NCBI RefSeq assembly: GCF_036226685.1
Contig: NZ_CP109010.1
Span: 62,001 to 126,000 of the forward strand
Origin: Streptomyces sp. NBC_00690
GTDB lineage: Bacteria > Actinomycetota > Actinomycetes > Streptomycetales > Streptomycetaceae
DNA: 64,000 bases
Reading direction: 5' to 3'
Made by a program: the position numbers and the translations under genes. Each line of letters opens with the position of its first letter. Positions within the stretch are counted from its first letter, which is position 1. Below the pieces are notes generated by a model. It ran no database searches. It saw only the letters and a program-made list of their open reading frames with translations, and was not told where the DNA came from. Positions 33,076 through 42,570 of the stretch are shown in pieces.

Positions 33076-35133
33076 ATGGTTCACAGACGCCCGTTCCTGG
33101 CGTTACGTTGCCTTGCCGCTGGGGCAGCTGTCGCCTTACTTGTGGGGTCTAGCCCGGCGACGGCCGCCGACTTCACCCCCAACCCTTCGCCGAAGGCCGC
33201 ACCATCCGCTCGGCCAGCAGCCGGTCCCGAGAACGCAGCTGCAGCCGGCTCGCGCCCCGTCTCGGGCAGGTCCCCAGCGGCCGGTCCGAAGTTCACCAAG
33301 AGCGGCAGCACCTGGCAGGTCATCACTCCGGCAGTGATCCTGCGCAACACCGTCACCGATGCCGACGGCGACAGAAGCACCCTTACCTTCGAGGTGTGGA
33401 CCACCAACCCCAACGGCACACCGAAGGCACAGGTCAAGCTCACCGACGCCAACCCATACGGCGTTCTCGTATCGCCCTTCGTGGCCTCCGGTGCGCTTGC
33501 CAAGGTCCCCGTCCCCTACGGGAAGCTGAAGCCGGGCGTCACCTACACATTCCGCACCAACGCCTTCGACGGCAGCCTGTATGAGACGACCTGGTCACCA
33601 TGGGCGAATTTCAAGATCGTCCCGTATGTGACCTTCCCCGCGCCCCAGGCCACCTCCACGATCAACCCGGTAGCACAGACCGAGATAGAGTTCACGCGCA
33701 CCGACCCCGGCCCTGCGCTGCCGGCCGCTGCGGTCGCCAACGGAAACCGCAACAGCGGCGAAGCCGCCAAGAAGGGCAAACGCCCGCAGGTCAGTCCCGA
33801 CACGACCAGCGACGCGAAACCCGGTATCAAGCAGAGCTGCTCCAAGGCTGACGCTAAGGGGCACAAGCTGTGCGTCGAGCTGAACCCTCCGGACAAGAAC
33901 GAAAAGAAGAGCCCGTACCTGACGTCGGCCGTCGCCCCGGCTTCGGAACTGGTGGCCTGGTGCCACGGCAAGCCGTTGGGCAAGGACTACATGAACCGCA
34001 CCGACGCCTGTATGAAGAGCGTCGGCAACGCCACGCTGATCTTTACCGACACCGACCCGCAGAAACCTGCGCTGGGTACCGCGACCTTCAGCATCGAGCA
34101 ACGGATCAAGGCCTACCCCACCAAGGGCGACAGTGGCAGCAACTTTCCTGAGTTCGACCAACAGATCGTCATCACCCCGCGGAGTATCGACCCGCTCCTC
34201 AAAGGGGTCACTCTCCGGTGGAACGTGGGCAACAATTGCTCCTCTTGTGTCACCTCCAACGTCCGCTGGACTGATGACCAAAACAACTCGTCCACCGGAT
34301 ACTGGAGTACGGCTAGCGGGGCGCCTTACAGCATCCGCCGCGGCAACGTGACCACTCAGTGGAACGGCACAGGCAAGGAGACCATCGACCTCGGCTGGTC
34401 AATCACCGCGAACGTGGACGCCGGTGGAAACCCCGCGACCGCAGACTTCGGGACCAGTGGCGTGACGACCATGCGGGAGCTCGCCCCTCGCTGCGACAAC
34501 ATCTCGGGTTCTGCGGCACCCGGCTGCGTTCTACCGTTCTTCAAGCCGACCTACACCGTCGACACCAACTTCAACCCGGCAGCCGGGGCGTACTACTGGC
34601 TGATGCAGGAGAAGATGCCTGATCACGCCGGGGCGAAGCGGTGGGATTCCCTCTTGAAGTACTTGGGCCCGGACTCGACTACCAAGGGCCCCGACGGCAC
34701 TCTGTGGACCTCGGCCAAGAGTCGCGCCAAGATCTGCCCATCTGCTTGGACAGCACACCCCACCGATAGCACCCTGGAGAAGCTCACCTGTGACGAGTAC
34801 GCCATGGCCTCCACCCATCACAGCGGTGGCTTCCCCGGCGGAGTCAACGAAGTAGCCAGCGGCGACGAATGTGCCCAGCTCTACACCGACAGGATGGGCG
34901 ACGGTAGCGCCAACTTCGGTCTCCTCGCGGATACCCGCATCGCCGCGGACGGACCCACCGGGGCTGAGAGGTGCGGCCGAGCCGCGATCCCCACCACACA
35001 GAACTCTGGGGCGTTCAAACAGTATCCCGCCCCGGCGTGGCGCCTGCTGGACAAGGACGAGTTCTTCGTCTCCAATCCCGGTTTCGAGCACTGCACCAGC
35101 GCAGCCACCACCTGCGCCTGGCGCAAGGTCTAA
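33076..35133 (+). CDS. large secreted protein with a NucA/NucB-like nuclease domain
   Basis: A 685-aa protein. The signal peptide (CLAAGAAVALLVGSSPATA) is followed by a Pro/Ala linker, a fibronectin-like region (YTFRTNAFDGSLYETTWSPW) and a beta-rich middle. The C-terminal 130 residues contain CDEYAMASTHHSGG and NSGAFKQYPAPAWRLLDKDE with FFVSNPGF. These recall the DNase NucA/NucB family, where CDE[YFW]P.A and an N..G..L..[FY]...R.L.GD.F.V pattern mark the site. It would act outside the cell. GAGGAGGATG precedes the ATG. A SUKH-type immunity protein lies convergent just behind, which suits a nuclease toxin. Confidence 0.65.
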   Translation: MVHRRPFLALRCLAAGAAVALLVGSSPATAADFTPNPSPKAAPSARPAAGPENAAAAGSRPVSGRSPAAGPKFTKSGSTWQVITPAVILRNTVTDADGDRSTLTFEVWTTNPNGTPKAQVKLTDANPYGVLVSPFVASGALAKVPVPYGKLKPGVTYTFRTNAFDGSLYETTWSPWANFKIVPYVTFPAPQATSTINPVAQTEIEFTRTDPGPALPAAAVANGNRNSGEAAKKGKRPQVSPDTTSDAKPGIKQSCSKADAKGHKLCVELNPPDKNEKKSPYLTSAVAPASELVAWCHGKPLGKDYMNRTDACMKSVGNATLIFTDTDPQKPALGTATFSIEQRIKAYPTKGDSGSNFPEFDQQIVITPRSIDPLLKGVTLRWNVGNNCSSCVTSNVRWTDDQNNSSTGYWSTASGAPYSIRRGNVTTQWNGTGKETIDLGWSITANVDAGGNPATADFGTSGVTTMRELAPRCDNISGSAAPGCVLPFFKPTYTVDTNFNPAAGAYYWLMQEKMPDHAGAKRWDSLLKYLGPDSTTKGPDGTLWTSAKSRAKICPSAWTAHPTDSTLEKLTCDEYAMASTHHSGGFPGGVNEVASGDECAQLYTDRMGDGSANFGLLADTRIAADGPTGAERCGRAAIPTTQNSGAFKQYPAPAWRLLDKDEFFVSNPGFEHCTSAATTCAWRKV

Positions 35134-35156
35134 CTTGAAAAAGCCGCACATGATCA

Positions 35157-35190
35157 GGAGGGGGCCGGTCACTACGATCGGCCCTCTCCT
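35157..35190. terminator. bidirectional hairpin terminator
   Basis: GAGGGGGCCG pairs imperfectly with CGGCCCTCTC between convergent genes. Confidence 0.65.
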
Positions 35191-35201
35191 GCCGTGTGCG
35201 C

Positions 35202-35822
35202 TCAGGCCAGCGGAGCCCACGCGTCCTTGGCCTCTGGGTCAGAGGGCTCGCCCCACATCAGAGCCCCACGGGCCACTCCTGGCATGGGCCCGACAGCAAG
35301 GCCGGGCGCCTCGAGCGCGTCGGCCATCTCCTCAAGATAGTCGCTCAGAGAATCAAACCGGGGAGTGACCACCGCGTTCTCCTCCCACTCCCACAGCGTG
35401 CCGCTCTCCCCGTCCACGCACAGCCCGTAGGAGGTGTCCGTCACGGTGTACGAACAGGCCGGAATCCACGCCTCTTTCCACGTCATGTACCCCTCGGCCT
35501 CATGGTCCCGCTGAAACCGCATGCGCCTTCGGTACACGTCCTCCACCGCATCAAGCCCCATCAGCGCCCAATTGCCCAGCATGAACACCGCGCAAGCCGC
35601 CTCTTCCGCACCAGCGTTCGCCTGCCACAGCGCCTTTAACCCAGCGGACACACGAACGCCGATGGCGTCTTCCAGCGCGGCAATCTCCTCTTCAGACGCT
35701 CCCTCCCTCAGCGAAGCGAAAGAGACCGGAGCGTGCTCTGCCAGCCATGTTTCGATCCGTGCCCACGCCTCAGCCACCTGCCGAGCCTCGATCTGCCCCT
35801 GATCTGGTTGCTGACCGCTCAT
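35202..35822 (-). CDS. SMI1/KNR4 (SUKH-type) family protein
   Basis: A 206-aa acidic cytoplasmic protein. The segment ASEEEIAALEDAIGVRVSAG then LKALWQANAG is the hallmark of the SUKH superfamily, and TDTSYGLCVDGESGTLWEWE with FDSLSDYLEEMADAL completes the fold. Bacterial SUKH proteins are widely immunity proteins against nuclease toxins. Its convergent neighbour is a secreted nuclease-like protein, which makes a toxin-immunity pairing plausible but not shown; typical pairs are in the same direction. Confidence 0.82.
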   Translation of the reverse strand: MSGQQPDQGQIEARQVAEAWARIETWLAEHAPVSFASLREGASEEEIAALEDAIGVRVSAGLKALWQANAGAEEAACAVFMLGNWALMGLDAVEDVYRRRMRFQRDHEAEGYMTWKEAWIPACSYTVTDTSYGLCVDGESGTLWEWEENAVVTPRFDSLSDYLEEMADALEAPGLAVGPMPGVARGALMWGEPSDPEAKDAWAPLA

Positions 35823-36311
35823 GGGTCCCTTCCCTTCCAGTCACCGATGAAGGCACCCATCCTCACACCTCGAACTCACCGCTGGCTGCTCGCCGTTGCA
35901 GACGGACCGCCCTTTACCTGTGGAGGGTTGGGTAGATCCGGTACCTGTGGAGGGTTGGGTAGATCCGGCCGTGGCAATCGGATCGCGGCTCAAGGTCATC
36001 GAGCACGACGCCGATGTCGCGTGACCGACCACACCGATCAGACTCATCGGAGGACAGACCCACCTCTGAGTACCCGCCCCCAACCCGGTCGTCGTGGGGC
36101 GTCAGGTGGCGGTGCTGTGGTTCCACAATTGATCGAAATCTGGTAGGCCGTCATGGACGAGGCATCTGGGCGAGGAGCGTGCGGAGATCGCTCGGCTCCT
36201 CTCCCGCGAGGCGGGGACCATGCCCGGCCAGGACATGGCGCAGGTAGTAACGCCACGCATTACGCCTCTGAACCTTGGCGACACTCAGCATCCCCCAGGG
36301 GACGCCTGCTC
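35823..36311. other. intergenic region with gene scraps
   Basis: Nearly 500 bp. Apart from the tandem repeat at 35915, one frame near 36157-36250 (LGEERAEIARLLSREAGTMP) looks like a lost coding piece. No intact gene. Confidence 0.35.
35915..35968. repeat. two exact 27-bp tandem repeats
   Basis: TACCTGTGGAGGGTTGGGTA plus GATCCGG occurs twice head to tail. Copy number two; about 95 bp upstream of the SUKH start. Confidence 0.85.
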
Positions 36312-36385
36312 TGACCTGCGGAAAAGCTCGATCCCGCGAGGCGGGACAGTTCACCGAACGTTTACCGCCCATCCAGTACAGCGGG
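36312..36385. other. oriT-like remnant
   Basis: CTGACCTGCGGAAAAGCTCG, the inverted repeat TCCCGCGAGGCGGGA and TTTACCGCCC correspond in order to the candidate oriT at 29762 and 59691. The surrounding relaxase gene is gone. Confidence 0.5.
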
Positions 36386-36650
36386 AGCCGGCGGCCACGT
36401 CACACCCGTCAGGCGGACACCGGCCCGGCCATGCAAATGCTGCGCGGCGAGCGCCACACCAGCCTCACCAACCTCAAAAACGCCAAGTAACCGACGCCAT
36501 CGACGTGGCGCGTATACCTACGCGCCACTCCCCCACCCGACGGCTGAAGACGCCCCGCCCCCACCACGTCACCAACCCCTTCCTCAACCCCAGCAAGACG
36601 CCCACCGCCCCGGCAACCCGGGGGCTTCGTGCTTCCCGGAGAAGACCAAC

Positions 36651-36752
36651 GTGCCCACCACCCGCTTCACCCCAGAACAGCACCAACGCTTCCGCCAGGC
36701 CGACAACGCGTTCGTCGGTCTGCTTCTGGCCACGCTGCTGAGCGCTGTTTGA
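36651..36752 (+). pseudogene. RelE/HigB-like toxin, N-terminal remnant
   Basis: MPTTRFTPEQHQRFRQADNA then FVGLLLATLL and a stop, 33 residues, parallels the start of the toxin at 30257 (LTPEQRHRFRQTVNAFVHDL). The upstream CGGGGGCTTCGTGC flank is shared too. Confidence 0.7.
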
Positions 36753-36764
36753 CGGGCCGCCCAT

Positions 36765-36983
36765 TCACCCGTCTCTGCGATCCGCTGAGGTAATGAGCGC
36801 GATGAAGACCAGCAAGATCACCGAGAGGCTGATGACCTGTTGGACGTCCCATCCTTGCTGAACGGCGAGGGCTACGATCGCCGTGACCGCGTATGGCCAT
36901 GAACGTCGGTTGGGGCTGGGCGAGTTGGCGCTCAATTTGATCTCCCGTGGTCGACTGGACTCGTGGGACTCACGTTGGCGCAT
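36765..36983 (-). CDS. small membrane protein, 72 aa
   Basis: A basic N-terminus (about 30 residues) is followed by a hydrophobic stretch WPYAVTAIVALAVQQGWDVQ and VISLSVILLVFIALITSA, one or two membrane segments, and a short charged end. It is divergent from the large coiled-coil membrane protein at 37088 and overlaps the region where that frame could begin further upstream. Possibly a partner. Family unknown. Confidence 0.5.
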   Translation of the reverse strand: MRQRESHESSRPREIKLSANSPSPNRRSWPYAVTAIVALAVQQGWDVQQVISLSVILLVFIALITSADRRDG

Positions 36984-37087
36984 GCATTCTTTGTCCGCTT
37001 CGCTGCGCGTGTGTCTTCGCAGGCGGGCATCGGTACATCAGGGACAACGACGGGTTGTTCCTGGACAAAGGTGAGTTCGGGGAGCGC

Positions 37088-38878
37088 ATGGGGCGACCGC
37101 TGGGGGCGCTGAAAGGCCGGACTGAGCAGGCCAATGAGTTCGCTCTTTGGCTGCGAAGGGTCACGTCTGGGATAAGGGTCCGATCACTTGAGGAGGATTT
37201 TCCATACGGCAAGTCCTCCTGGAGCAGTTTTCGTGACGGAAGCAGGCTTCCGCCTCAAGAGCTAGTGGAAGAGGTGGCGGCCCGTTATCTGCCCGAGCCC
37301 GTGATGCGTAGCCGACAGCTCAGGGAAGGGCTGCGGCTACTCTCAGCCGCTCAGCAGGCGGTCAAGGCGCTGGACGGTGTGGCGAATCTTCCGGTGGCAG
37401 CCCCTGGGCCGAACCGGGCGGATGCTGTCGCTGCAGCTCTGCTGAGGCTGGATGACGCGCGGTTGCGACAGATTGAGGCGATGCAGAAGCTCGCCGCGTC
37501 GGAGAAGCGCCGCGAACAGTTAGAAGACATGGTGTCCGCTCTGCAAGAACGCTGCACCTTGCTTGAGAGCGAGCGAGACCTAGCACGGAAGGAGGTTCAG
37601 GCAGAGCTTCAGCATGAGCTGCAGTTGTCGCTGGAGTACCGGCGCCAGGCAGACGAGAAGCTGGACCAGGCCCGCCGAGCGGAGGAGAAGGCCTACTCTC
37701 TCCGGCTGGCCGCCGAGAAGCAGGTAGCAGTCGAACGCATGGCTCTACGGCACATCGACCCGAACACGTTCGGGAATGACGCTAAAGCTCGCAGTTCGAA
37801 CCTTTCACCTGTGAAAGAACTGAACCTGCCTCCACTGGAGCAGATTCATCGGCTCCTCGAAGCAGCGCAGCAGCAGCTGGACGCACAGGATCAAGAGCTG
37901 GATGACCTGGGACTTCAGATCGGACTCGACGCCGAAAGCAACTACGGCGAGGTGACACTCACCCGAATCGTGCAGACGGACACCCTCGAACGCGGTCCAG
38001 CTGGGGCAGTCCACGATACTGCCGCCGATCATGGGCTGGACAACACTGGAAAAGCCCTGACCAGGCAGGATGCGGCAGTACCGATCAGCTCAGCACACGG
38101 CTGGGACGCGTTGGCCGAGTCCAGGACCGGCACCCACCGGGACAATCTGCCGAGCCAGACAGGGGAACTACTGTCGGGCCTGGAAGGGGTCAAGACACCG
38201 ACAGCGTTGTCCGACGCTCTGTCGCTGCTGCTGCAGCGAGAGGGAAGACAGCCACTGGGGAAACTGACCCCGACCGCATTTCCAGGACACCTCAAAGACG
38301 ACCTCGTCTATATGACTGTCATGCGCTGGATCGACGACGACGTCCTTCCCGACACCTGGAACCATTTGGAGTCCCTGGTACGTGTGATGGGGGCGACAGA
38401 TCACGAAGTATCCGCCTTCGAGCGCGCCTACGCCCGCATCCTCGCTGGCTATCCTTCCGAACTGGGTATGTCGCGAGACCTCGCAGACCTGAGCCCACGC
38501 CCCTTCCGCTCCCGACTGGTCAGGGGGAGGTACCAGCTCCTGAGCCATTCACGGACCTGGTTCTACGCTCTAGCCGGGCCCAGCGCCATCGCCCTAGTCA
38601 CGACCGGTTTCACGGCTGGCCTCCAGAACTCGTCCACGGTTAGCCCCTGGAGGCTCCTCGGCTACGGAACCCTCGTGGTGCTGATATGCGTGTTCGCCAT
38701 GCTCCTCAGCGTCGGCATGGCGATGCCGACGCCGCCGAAGCGCACTCAAGGCACACGCGCCGCCGACTTCGGCCTACGGCTCTGCCTGCTTGCATTTCCC
38801 GCAGGTCTCGCAGTGCCGTGGGCCATCAGCTCAGATGTCCTAGGCCGGTGGCTCGCCGACCTAACCGGAATGCTGTAG
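37088..38878 (+). CDS. coiled-coil protein with C-terminal membrane segments
   Basis: A 596-aa protein in three parts. Residues about 25-70 (DFPYGKSSWSSFRDGSRLPP) look like a helix-turn-helix of the kind seen in many Streptomyces XRE-like proteins. Residues about 110-290 form a long coiled coil (RREQLEDMVSALQERCTLLE, YRRQADEKLDQARRAEEKAY). After a globular region come three hydrophobic segments (WFYALAGPSAIALVTTGFTA, GTLVVLICVFAMLLSVGMA, LRLCLLAFPAGLAVPWAI). Cytoplasmic DNA-binding and coiled parts tethered to the membrane is my reading; function unknown. The start at 37088 has GGGGAG upstream; the frame stays open for 47 codons before it. Confidence 0.75.
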   Translation: MGRPLGALKGRTEQANEFALWLRRVTSGIRVRSLEEDFPYGKSSWSSFRDGSRLPPQELVEEVAARYLPEPVMRSRQLREGLRLLSAAQQAVKALDGVANLPVAAPGPNRADAVAAALLRLDDARLRQIEAMQKLAASEKRREQLEDMVSALQERCTLLESERDLARKEVQAELQHELQLSLEYRRQADEKLDQARRAEEKAYSLRLAAEKQVAVERMALRHIDPNTFGNDAKARSSNLSPVKELNLPPLEQIHRLLEAAQQQLDAQDQELDDLGLQIGLDAESNYGEVTLTRIVQTDTLERGPAGAVHDTAADHGLDNTGKALTRQDAAVPISSAHGWDALAESRTGTHRDNLPSQTGELLSGLEGVKTPTALSDALSLLLQREGRQPLGKLTPTAFPGHLKDDLVYMTVMRWIDDDVLPDTWNHLESLVRVMGATDHEVSAFERAYARILAGYPSELGMSRDLADLSPRPFRSRLVRGRYQLLSHSRTWFYALAGPSAIALVTTGFTAGLQNSSTVSPWRLLGYGTLVVLICVFAMLLSVGMAMPTPPKRTQGTRAADFGLRLCLLAFPAGLAVPWAISSDVLGRWLADLTGML

Positions 38879-39018
38879 CACGTCGTTCGCAGTCAAGTTG
38901 ACGCGAGAATCGGCTACGGGCCCGGCTTCGTGTGTGAGGGGTGGGTTTGGTGACCGGGGTGCCGGGCGGGGCCGGGTCGAGCTGGGGGCATTCCGCCGCA
39001 TCGTGCACACAGCCTTCG

Positions 39019-39216
39019 TTCCACGACCTCCGCACCGGCGGTACATTCCGCCCCAGGCTCCGCGTGGAAGGTGTCCAGTGGACGCCCGCTGTCTTCGAGC
39101 ACACCTGGGACGGCAACGGGCGCGCCACATGACAATGCGGCACCCCGGTACAACCCGTGCAGGCCCACATCATCTGGCACCGCGTCGGCACCCACGACAT
39201 CCTCACCGGCCCCTGA
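39019..39216 (+). pseudogene. RelE/HigB-like toxin remnant with a nonsense codon
   Basis: The frame FHDLRTGGTFRPRLRVEGV, then FEHTWDGNGRAT, a TGA where the family has TGG (Trp), QCGTPVQPV and IIWHRVGTHDILTGP matches the toxin at 30257. It precedes copy 2 of the MNDENG gene. Confidence 0.8.
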
Positions 39217-39349
39217 ACGGCCAGGACTCGGAAGGAACTCTGTTTCTCCAGCCTCTTCCTTCCCGGAGGGCTTGCCCTGTCCCGAGTCGGCGGCAGGAAG
39301 GTGGTGCATACCCCTGGACTTGGGGAGGAAGCGGGTCAAGACTCGCGGG

Positions 39350-39793
39350 ATGAACGACGAGAACGGAAGCAAGGATTCCGGCGTCGGCCCAGCCGCATTC
39401 GTCGGCCTCTACATGCAAACCCTCCGCGCCCGCATGGCACCCGCGGAATACAAGACACTCGCCAAAGCGGTCAACGAGTTCTGCCGCCAGATCGCCACGG
39501 GCGGTAACGGCTCCTTCCAGATCGACGACACCGCATTCACCTCTGGCCTCCACCAGGAACTCGCCACCGTCATCACCATGCTCGCCACCGGCCGCACCGA
39601 CCACCACTACATCGACATGCCCGGCCCCGACGGCTCCCTCAACGGGGCCATGGTCCAAGCCGACATCGCCAACGACCCCGAACAACTCACCGCCGTCCCA
39701 ACCAAGCTCAACACCTGGTGGGCCCAGCGGGAAGCCGAAGACGCGACGCTCGACGGCATCGCCCGCGCCAGCGGCCTGAACACCCAGCGGTGA
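39350..39793 (+). CDS. MNDENG-family protein, copy 2 (147 aa)
   Basis: Same length and start as the gene at 31836, with about 20 substitutions, many conservative (KAVNEFCRQIATGGNGSFQI, LHQELATVITMLATGRTDHH, PDGSLNGAMVQADIANDPEQ). The leader from about 39251 is nearly identical to that of copy 1, and a toxin remnant lies just upstream. The open frame and the pattern of substitutions argue for a working gene under selection. Family unknown. Confidence 0.85.
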   Translation: MNDENGSKDSGVGPAAFVGLYMQTLRARMAPAEYKTLAKAVNEFCRQIATGGNGSFQIDDTAFTSGLHQELATVITMLATGRTDHHYIDMPGPDGSLNGAMVQADIANDPEQLTAVPTKLNTWWAQREAEDATLDGIARASGLNTQR

Positions 39794-40216
39794 GCAAGGC
39801 AGCGGGTCCCTGGCGCCCGCCAAGTGAAGTTGGCGCCTTGTCCGCGTCTCCAGTGCCATCTGGTTCCGAGATCAAGTGACCAGCTGTTCATCGCCTGGAA
39901 GCGAGATCGGCGCTCTGTCCGCTGCGCCCTGAAGACGGGCTTGGCACATGCACTGGCACTGCGCCGCGCTGTGCCGAAGCGGTTGAGAGCGCCACTTGGT
40001 GCCCACAGCTATCACTGGCACCTTTGTCGACCGGTATTTGCCGACTCGCGGGTGGCTGGCAGGAATCCGCCGATAATATTCAGGCATGTTCGGGCGGCGG
40101 GGGCCACTGCCTCCTGCGCAGTCAACGAGAACTGTCCAGTTGCAGGCGACTTTCCGTGCGGAGTCCCCGTCCGTGGACGTTCTCGCAATGCCGTGAGGAT
40201 TCCCAGGGGGAGCTCC
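39794..40216. other. intergenic region
   Basis: About 420 bp upstream of the TerD-nuclease gene. No supported gene; the last 150 bp are less G+C-rich and probably carry its promoter. Confidence 0.4.
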
Positions 40217-42208
40217 ATGCATGAGTTGATCAAGGGTGCGAACGTCAGCCTGCCCAGCCTGAGCCCGGACATAGGTTCCGTGATCGTCAGCCTGAGTTGG
40301 ACGAGCGCAGAGGGGGACGGAGACGCGGACGTCTCTGTGCTGCTACTCGATGCCAACGGCAAAGTGCGCAGCGAAGAGGACTTCTTCTTCTACAACAATC
40401 AGGCCAGTCCTGACGGAACTGTGCAGTTGCTCGGGAAAACGCCGACGGGCAGCGGCAGTGAGGACCGTATCAATCTCGATTTGGCAGTAATGCCCGGTGA
40501 GGTGGAGCGCATCGTCGTGGCGGCCAGCCGCTACAGGGGTGCGCGGTTCGGTGATCTGGACGATCTGAGGGTGACGCTGGCCGACAGTGCCGGCGAGAGC
40601 ATCATCGGGTTTTCCATCACGGACGCGACGGTGGAGAGTGCGTTCCTCTTCGCTGAGCTTTACCGGCGCGGTGAAGAGTGGAAGTTTCGGGCCGTTGGGC
40701 AGGGTTACGAGACCGGGTTGGTTGGGCTGGCGACCGACTTCGGCATAGATGTCGATGACGCCGAAGAGCCGGATGAGCAGGCGGCCTCTTCGGAAGCGGC
40801 GTCGCAAGTGCTGGAGCCGCGCGCCACTGCGGCCCCACCCGTGCCGGAGGCACCGGTCCCGGTTCCCGTCGTGGCATCCGAGGCCCCTGTTTCGTCACGG
40901 CGACCGCGCACTGCCAAGAAGAAGGTGATCCTGCCCAAGGCTGCCAAGAAGACTCTCGCTGAGAACGACGCCTGGCGGACGGCCCGGTTGTTCCCCGCTT
41001 CGTCGCTCAAGAGCGACCATGAGCGCGAGGTTCGGGCGACCTCGATCCTTCTGTCGGTGATGGCCCAGGTACCGGAGTTCGGGCGCCGTCTTACCGCCGC
41101 CTTCGGCGCCCCAGCCGGGCGGATGGAGACGTTCACGGAGGTCTCGCTCCCCCACGGCGACGCCCCGAAGCGCCCGGACGGCGTTATCCGGGTCGAGCGC
41201 GCCGGCAAGCTGTGGACAGCCCTCGTTGAAGCGAAGACCAACGGCAACTCGCTCAAGGGCGAGCAGGTCCAGGACTACATGGACATCGCGGCCAAACGTG
41301 GCTATGAGGCTGTGATCACGCTTTCCAACGATGTCGCTTTGGAAGGCAGTCCGCTGGTCAGTGTCAAGATCGACGGCAGGCGGAAGAACAAGGTCGCCCT
41401 CTGGCACCTGTCCTGGGCCGAGGTCACCTACCAAGCTCAGATACTCATCCGCCACGAAGGTGTCGGCAACGCCGCCCATGCGTGGCTCCTCCAGGAACTT
41501 CTGCACTACCTCCAGCACGAGAACTCCGGCTGCCACGGCTTCCAGAACATGGGCCCGGCCTGGGTTCCGGTACGCAATGGCATCGACGCGGAGACTTTGT
41601 GCCAGGGCGACCCGCGCGCGGTGGAGGTCGTTGAGAGCTGGGAACGCCTCATCCGCCAGGTTTGCCTACGCTTAGGTGGCGAGGCCGGAGAGAAGGTGCT
41701 GCCTGTCCAGCGCGCTAAGCGCGGCTCCGATCCACAATCACGCCGGGCCGCGCTCGCCGACGGTCTGTGCGAAGACGGCCGCCTACACGCCGAGATCCGC
41801 ATCGACAGCACCATCGGCATCCTCGCGATCACTGCCGACCTGCGGACCAGCAAGCTCCGTACATCCATCGACATCCCAGCCCCCGAGCAGGGCTACCCCC
41901 TCAGTTGGGCCAAGCGCCTGGTGCGCCAACTCTCCGAAGCCCCGGCCGATCTCCATGTCGAGACCCTTGTCGCGAGCCAGAGTGGCGGGCCCCGGGGCAC
42001 ACTGGAGAAGCTGCGCCCCGAGCCGGGCGACCTGCTACCGAAAGATGGCTCCCCCATCACCGGGTTCCGGCTCTCACTCCTCAAAAGCACTGGTAGCACA
42101 AGAGGTAACGCCGAATCCGGCTTCATCCGCAGCGTCGACAACGCCGTGGACCGGTTCCACACCAGCGTAATCGCGCACCTGGAACGGCGTCCGGCCCGCC
42201 GCGAGTAG
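40217..42208 (+). CDS. TerD domain fused to a PD-(D/E)XK-type nuclease
   Basis: A 663-aa protein. Residues 1-180 are a TerD domain: opening LIKGANVSLPSLSPDI, SVIVSLSWTSAEGDGDADVS, SEEDFFFYNNQASPDGTVQL and SEDRINLDL, with the Asp residues that bind calcium in this family. A Pro/Ala linker follows. Residues about 250-400 look like a restriction-type nuclease core: KRPDGVIRVERAGKLWTALV then EAKTNGNSLKGEQVQDYM, i.e. D...(E/V)EAK with a following Gln helix. The last 250 residues are a further unknown domain. TerD proteins belong to tellurite/stress and phage-resistance systems, some described as linked to nucleases. GGGGGAG precedes the ATG; a terminator follows. It stands alone. A stress- or invader-triggered DNA-cutting role is inference. 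Confidence 0.85.
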   Translation: MHELIKGANVSLPSLSPDIGSVIVSLSWTSAEGDGDADVSVLLLDANGKVRSEEDFFFYNNQASPDGTVQLLGKTPTGSGSEDRINLDLAVMPGEVERIVVAASRYRGARFGDLDDLRVTLADSAGESIIGFSITDATVESAFLFAELYRRGEEWKFRAVGQGYETGLVGLATDFGIDVDDAEEPDEQAASSEAASQVLEPRATAAPPVPEAPVPVPVVASEAPVSSRRPRTAKKKVILPKAAKKTLAENDAWRTARLFPASSLKSDHEREVRATSILLSVMAQVPEFGRRLTAAFGAPAGRMETFTEVSLPHGDAPKRPDGVIRVERAGKLWTALVEAKTNGNSLKGEQVQDYMDIAAKRGYEAVITLSNDVALEGSPLVSVKIDGRRKNKVALWHLSWAEVTYQAQILIRHEGVGNAAHAWLLQELLHYLQHENSGCHGFQNMGPAWVPVRNGIDAETLCQGDPRAVEVVESWERLIRQVCLRLGGEAGEKVLPVQRAKRGSDPQSRRAALADGLCEDGRLHAEIRIDSTIGILAITADLRTSKLRTSIDIPAPEQGYPLSWAKRLVRQLSEAPADLHVETLVASQSGGPRGTLEKLRPEPGDLLPKDGSPITGFRLSLLKSTGSTRGNAESGFIRSVDNAVDRFHTSVIAHLERRPARRE

Positions 42209-42240
42209 CTTTCCGATGAGACCTTCAAAGCAGGCTGACC

Positions 42241-42266
42241 CGCGGTGGGGCTACAACCCCACCGCG
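42241..42266. terminator. hairpin terminator
   Basis: CGCGGTGGGG pairs perfectly with CCCCACCGCG across CTACAA, behind the TerD-nuclease gene. From here to 42570 nothing else is seen. Confidence 0.8.
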
Positions 42267-42570
42267 TCTTGACACCCGTCCGTTCGGACGGCCACAGCTG
42301 ACTCTGCTGCCGGTCTCCGCATGCTTCTCGTGGCCGACGTTGCCTGCGAACGGGTTGTGGCCCACCTTGGTGCGGCCCCAGAACGGAAAGGCGAACCGGC
42401 AAAGCACGGACCAGACCATCGCCGCCTACCCGCATGGACCAATTTGGTGGGGCCATAGGGTGTTCGGTCACAGCCGCTGGGCTTCTCGTGCCCGTCCGCC
42501 TTGCACCGGCCAGGTACACGGATCAGGTGCCGACGCGATTCTCCCCATCCTTCCTGTTCGGGGTTCGCGT

